Positions 6,653-8,599 of a stretch of DNA of 8,599 nucleotides are shown here, in pieces. The DNA is taken from positions 1 through 8,599 of the forward strand of contig SPBW01000091.1 in the NCBI GenBank assembly GCA_004525685.1, read 5' to 3'. Below the pieces are notes generated by a model that saw only the letters and a list, made by a program, of their open reading frames with translations, searched no databases and was not told where the DNA came from. The stretch is from Candidatus Atribacteria bacterium. GTDB lineage: Bacteria; Bipolaricaulota; Bipolaricaulia; UBA7950; UBA9294. Every line of letters starts with the position of its first letter. The first letter of the stretch is position 1. The position numbers were made by a program, and so were the translations under genes.

Positions 6653-7149
6653 CGCAGCGCACTGTCTTCCTCTCTTTTGGAGCGAATCTTGGCAATCCCA
6701 GAGGGCAAATCGAGCAGGGAATCATGGCACTAGACGAGCACGGCGTACATACAATTGAGCGTTCCTCGTGGTATGAGACGCAACCCGTACACGTTGCAGA
6801 CCAGCCGTGGTTTCTCAATCTCGTAACCCGCGCAGAGACAGCTTTGGACCCATTCGAGCTGCTCAGCGTCTGCAAGCAGGTCGAGGAACAGGGGGGACGA
6901 GTCCCGTCTGTGCGCTTCGGTGCTCGTCATCTCGATATTGACATTCTCCTTTATGAGAACCGCTGCATTGAGTCGCCGGAGTTGTCGATTCCTCATCCGC
7001 GTATGCACGAGCGCGGATTCGTACTCATTCCGCTTCTGGAGATTGCTCCCGATTTGAAAGACCCCGTAAACAACAGACCCTATGCTGAGGCACTCAGCCG
7101 ACTCGATGAGGGAAAGAAGGTGTTGCGATCGCTGATCAACGAATTCTGA
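6649..7149 (+). CDS. folK: 2-amino-4-hydroxy-6-hydroxymethyldihydropteridine diphosphokinase
   Basis: Transfers pyrophosphate from ATP to 6-hydroxymethyl-dihydropterin, the product of FolB, making the substrate for FolP. The 166-aa protein carries FLSFGANLGNPRGQI at the start, SSWYETQPV (pterin pocket), the Mg2+-binding RHLDIDILLY with Asp96 and Asp98, and IPHPRMHERGFVLIPLLEIAP. Length is normal. It starts at ATG 6649 in a 4-nt overlap with the folB stop. The GGAGG at about 6627 is too far away, so translation probably depends on coupling. Its last 22 nt overlap the probable start of the RNase E/G gene. FolP and FolE are not in the window. Confidence 0.95.
   Translation: MTQRTVFLSFGANLGNPRGQIEQGIMALDEHGVHTIERSSWYETQPVHVADQPWFLNLVTRAETALDPFELLSVCKQVEEQGGRVPSVRFGARHLDIDILLYENRCIESPELSIPHPRMHERGFVLIPLLEIAPDLKDPVNNRPYAEALSRLDEGKKVLRSLINEF
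7116..7130 (+). promoter_or_regulatory. ribosome binding site and probable ATC start of the RNase E/G gene
   Basis: GAAGGTG (7116-7122), which matches the GGAGGTG consensus at 6 of 7 positions, is followed after 5 nt by ATC (7128-7130). No ATG, GTG or TTG occurs in this frame between the upstream TGA (7107-7109) and ATG 7218. Conserved family residues are encoded from about 7143 on. ATT 7143, CTG 7146 and ATC 7149 are other options but have no ribosome binding site at a usable distance. Confidence 0.5.
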
Positions 7150-8372
7150 TCTCTGTCGATACCCAACAGGACGAAGCGCGCCGCACGCGCGTAGCCATCG
7201 TTGAGGATGATCGACTCATGGAAATCCACTACGGCCATCCGTCCCAAGACAAGCTCATGGGCAACATCTACCGGGGCCGTATCGAAGACGTATTGCCCGG
7301 GCTGGGCTCAGCCTTTGTCGGAGTTGGAGAAGCCAAGAGCCTGTTCCTATCCCGCAACGAACTCAATGACACGATCTTCTCCGCCGCTGGCGTCAAGCCG
7401 TGGCAGACCGACATTCCGATCACCAACCTGCTCAAGCGCGGCCAGATGATCACACTTCAAGTACGCCGCGACGGCATCGGCAACAAGAACCCTCAAGGCA
7501 CGACCAAGATCAGCCTGCCGGGTCGATTCTGGGTCTACATTCCTACAGAAGACCGTTTGGGCGTATCTCGTAGGGTCGGTTCTGTACGTGAGCAACGGCG
7601 AATTCGAAAAGTGGCGAGGCAGATCAAGGGCCCTGGCGAGGGATTGATCGCCCGAACCGCTGCCGAATGGGCGACTGACGAAGAACTCAAGCATGATTAC
7701 GACTTGCTTGTGGAAACGTGGGCCAGTGTTCAGTCTGCCGCAGAGAAGGGGAACAATCCGCGTCTTCTGTACAAGGGGATGGGACTCGTTCAGACCATTC
7801 TTCGTGATCGACTCGGACCCAATGTGAAGGAAATCATTGTCGACTCGCCGTTCTTCAAAGAGAAGATCGGCTCGTTCCTCGACTACATGCGCATGAGCAG
7901 CTACAAGAAACTGGTTACCGTCCATGAGGGCCAAGAGGGGCTGTTCGACAAGTACAAGATCGAGGAACAGATCCAGGCCGGATTGTCGCGACGCGTTGCA
8001 CTGGCTGGCGGCGGCTCTCTGGTGATTGATGAGACCGAAGCACTCATTGCCATTGACGTCAATACTGGTGGCGACGTACGCCATCGCAACCAGCACGCAG
8101 CCATCCTCAACACGAACCTGGAAGCGGCAGCTGAAATCACACGCCAACTACGTTTGCGGCAGATCAGCGGCATCATCATCATCGACTTCGTCGATATGGA
8201 GAGCCCCAAGGATGTACAGCAAGTCATCGACAAGGTGAAAGAGGAGCTGAAGAAAGACCGCGTGTCTGCTGACTTCGTCGACATGACGGCATTGGGCCTG
8301 GTCGAGATCACGCGCAAGCGCCAAGGCGAAAGCCTGTCCGACATGCTGGAGAATGCCGAGTTTGATGCTTGA
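7128..8372 (+). CDS. rng: ribonuclease E/G family endoribonuclease, C-terminally short
   Basis: Cleaves single-stranded A/U-rich RNA in mRNA decay and in rRNA/tRNA maturation, sensing 5'-monophosphate ends. Order: N-terminal RNase-H-like strand (ILISVD, RTRVAIVEDDRL); S1 domain (GNIYRGRIEDVLPGLGSAFVG); 5' sensor with SRRV and ARTAAEW; DNase I-like catalytic part with metal-binding Asp310 (IAIDVNTGG) and Asp353 (IIIIDFVDM), 43 residues apart as in E. coli RNase E (303/346). It then runs through ALGLVEITRKRQGESL and stops at 414 aa. The CPxCxG Zn-link and the small domain, which in E. coli enzymes build the dimer interface, are absent, and no Cys-rich stretch is encoded in any frame after the stop. 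From ATG 7218 only 384 aa would be made, and the conserved first strand would be lost; ATC 7128 is therefore preferred. The stop overlaps the -35 box of the tRNA promoter. Confidence 0.88.
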   Translation: MADQRILISVDTQQDEARRTRVAIVEDDRLMEIHYGHPSQDKLMGNIYRGRIEDVLPGLGSAFVGVGEAKSLFLSRNELNDTIFSAAGVKPWQTDIPITNLLKRGQMITLQVRRDGIGNKNPQGTTKISLPGRFWVYIPTEDRLGVSRRVGSVREQRRIRKVARQIKGPGEGLIARTAAEWATDEELKHDYDLLVETWASVQSAAEKGNNPRLLYKGMGLVQTILRDRLGPNVKEIIVDSPFFKEKIGSFLDYMRMSSYKKLVTVHEGQEGLFDKYKIEEQIQAGLSRRVALAGGGSLVIDETEALIAIDVNTGGDVRHRNQHAAILNTNLEAAAEITRQLRLRQISGIIIIDFVDMESPKDVQQVIDKVKEELKKDRVSADFVDMTALGLVEITRKRQGESLSDMLENAEFDA

Positions 8373-8397
8373 ACCGCGTAGGCCCTAGAGCTAGAAT
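8369..8397 (+). promoter_or_regulatory. sigma70-type promoter of the tRNA-Val gene
   Basis: TTGAAC (8369-8374) and TAGAAT (8392-8397) are spaced by exactly 17 nt. The -10 is identical to that of the rplU promoter. The -35 overlaps the stop codon of the RNase E/G gene. Transcription would start at A8403 or G8404, the base of the hairpin described next, giving the tRNA its own expression apart from the upstream operon. Confidence 0.6.
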
Positions 8398-8402
8398 CAG
8401 TC

Positions 8403-8431
8403 AGCTACTCAGCGTACTACGCTGAGTAGTT
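8403..8431 (+). other. hairpin: RNase E/G gene terminator and/or 5' end of the pre-tRNA
   Basis: CTACTCAGCG (8405-8414) pairs perfectly with CGCTGAGTAG (8420-8429) around a 5-nt loop TACTA. G8404-T8430 and A8403-T8431 can extend it. Only a weak T stretch (TTCT) follows, so termination of the upstream gene would be poor. With the promoter at 8369-8397, the same hairpin would form the extreme 5' end of the tRNA primary transcript. Confidence 0.6.
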
Positions 8432-8514
8432 CTGTGGGCGATTAGCTCAGCTGGGAGAGCGTTCGGGTCACATCCGAAAGGTCGCAGGTTCGAGCCCTGC
8501 ATCGCCCACAGAAC
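8429..8514. repeat. 14-bp inverted repeat made of the tRNA acceptor stem plus flanks
   Basis: GTTCTGT (8429-8435) directly before the tRNA is the exact reverse complement of ACAGAAC (8508-8514) at its 3' end. Together with the 7-bp acceptor stem this makes 14 continuous Watson-Crick pairs, including the discriminator base A8508 paired with T8435. Confidence 0.9.
8436..8508 (+). tRNA. tRNA-Val(CAC)
   Basis: A complete 73-nt cloverleaf. The acceptor GGGCGAT pairs with ATCGCCC and discriminator A8508 follows. The D arm is GCTC/GAGC with GG in the loop. The anticodon stem TTCGG/CCGAA holds loop GTCACAT with anticodon CAC (8469-8471), reading the valine codon GUG. The variable loop is AGGTC, and the T arm GCAGG/CCTGC has loop TTCGAGC. 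The CCA end is not encoded (CAG follows), so it must be added by a nucleotidyltransferase. G at position 32 (8467), opposite T at position 38, is unusual. The flanks extend the acceptor stem by seven more pairs (8429-8435 with 8508-8514). Confidence 0.95.
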
Positions 8515-8549
8515 GGGGGATGACGCCATGTCATCCCCCGTCTTTCTTT
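8513..8549 (+). terminator. intrinsic terminator of the tRNA gene
   Basis: ACGGGGGATGAC (8513-8524) pairs perfectly with GTCATCCCCCGT (8530-8541), giving 12 bp around a 5-nt loop. It is followed at once by the T-rich CTTTCTTT (8542-8549). It begins 4 nt after the tRNA discriminator base. It is the clearest terminator of the window. Confidence 0.85.
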
Positions 8550-8561
8550 ACGGTATTGACA

Positions 8562-8570
8562 TGGTGTAAT
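8562..8570 (+). promoter_or_regulatory. possible extended -10 promoter leading out of the window
   Basis: TGGTGTAAT fits the extended -10 form TGn plus TATAAT with one mismatch, and it follows the tRNA terminator directly. No good -35 lies 16-18 nt upstream; the TTGACA at 8556-8561 is too close to serve it. A transcript would begin near 8577 and continue beyond 8599. Confidence 0.25.
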
Positions 8571-8571
8571 G

Positions 8572-8591
8572 GAGCGTTCGGTTGGTCACAT
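8572..8591 (+). repeat. partial copy of the tRNA-Val anticodon region
   Basis: GAGCGTTCGG (8572-8581) and GTCACAT (8585-8591) repeat tRNA positions 8457-8466 and 8467-8473 exactly, with only TTG inserted between the two blocks. The stem partner on the 3' side is not kept, so this is not a second complete tRNA within the visible sequence. The window ends 8 nt later. Confidence 0.6.
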
Positions 8592-8599
8592 GGGAACTC

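Noticed and set aside
7107..7149. A folK-RNase E/G fusion by frameshift
   Set aside because: Both proteins have normal domain ends near the junction, and a separate start with its own ribosome binding site explains the overlap without a frameshift.
7347..8147. 266-codon open frame on the minus strand inside the RNase E/G gene
   Set aside because: It is antisense to a clearly conserved gene, has no recognisable motifs and reflects the codon pattern of the sense strand.
8556..8561. Perfect TTGACA suggesting a promoter after the tRNA
   Set aside because: No acceptable -10 lies 16-18 nt downstream; the nearby extended -10 element is listed instead at low confidence.
8520..8599. Open frame from ATG 8520 to the window end
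   Set aside because: It starts inside the tRNA terminator stem and has no properly spaced ribosome binding site; likely chance.

Overview
The window is a compact bacterial core-genome segment. All genes are on the + strand and are packed tightly, with short gaps, a 4-nt stop/start overlap and longer overlaps. By eye GC is somewhat above half, and GTG, TTG and apparently ATC start codons are used. I cannot assign a phylum. The L27 protein starts directly at its mature-type N-terminus, unlike the extended, protease-processed L27 of Firmicutes and Fusobacteria, which argues against those groups. There is no sign of phage, insertion sequence, CRISPR or other accessory DNA.

Layout. Positions 1-2038 hold metG (methionyl-tRNA synthetase), behind a recognisable sigma70-type promoter and a very strong ribosome binding site. 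A second good promoter (2046-2074) starts a translation-centred block: rplU (L21), a small Prp-family gene that seems to have lost its catalytic residues, rpmA (L27), obgE (ribosome-assembly GTPase), nadD (NAD synthesis), infC (IF-3, almost certainly starting at ATC), rpmI (L35) and rplT (L20). A 200-nt gap with a strong hairpin and a possible 40-codon ORF follows. Next come folB and folK (adjacent steps of folate synthesis, ATGA overlap) and an RNase E/G gene whose conserved N-terminus lies upstream of any standard start codon and whose C-terminus lacks the zinc-link. The window closes with a tRNA-Val(CAC) gene that has its own promoter, a hairpin at its predicted 5' end and a strong terminator.

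How the genes work together. Most products feed the translation machinery: tRNA charging (MetG), large-subunit proteins (L21, L27, L35, L20), 50S maturation (Obg), initiation (IF-3), stable-RNA processing (RNase E/G) and a tRNA. FolB and FolK lead towards folate cofactors, which bacteria also use to formylate initiator Met-tRNA. NadD makes the NAD precursor.

Main points for a second look: (i) an apparently dead Prp protease homologue beside an L27 that needs no processing; (ii) two probable ATC starts, infC and rng, which could both be sensitive to IF-3; (iii) an RNase E/G ending just before the Zn-link; (iv) a FolB with Ile in place of the mechanistically important active-site Tyr; (v) a tRNA-Val whose acceptor stem is extended by 7 perfect extra base pairs and is flanked by two more helices with almost no single-stranded RNA; (vi) a partial copy of that tRNA's anticodon region 100 nt downstream. 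All alignments were done by hand from memory of family members.
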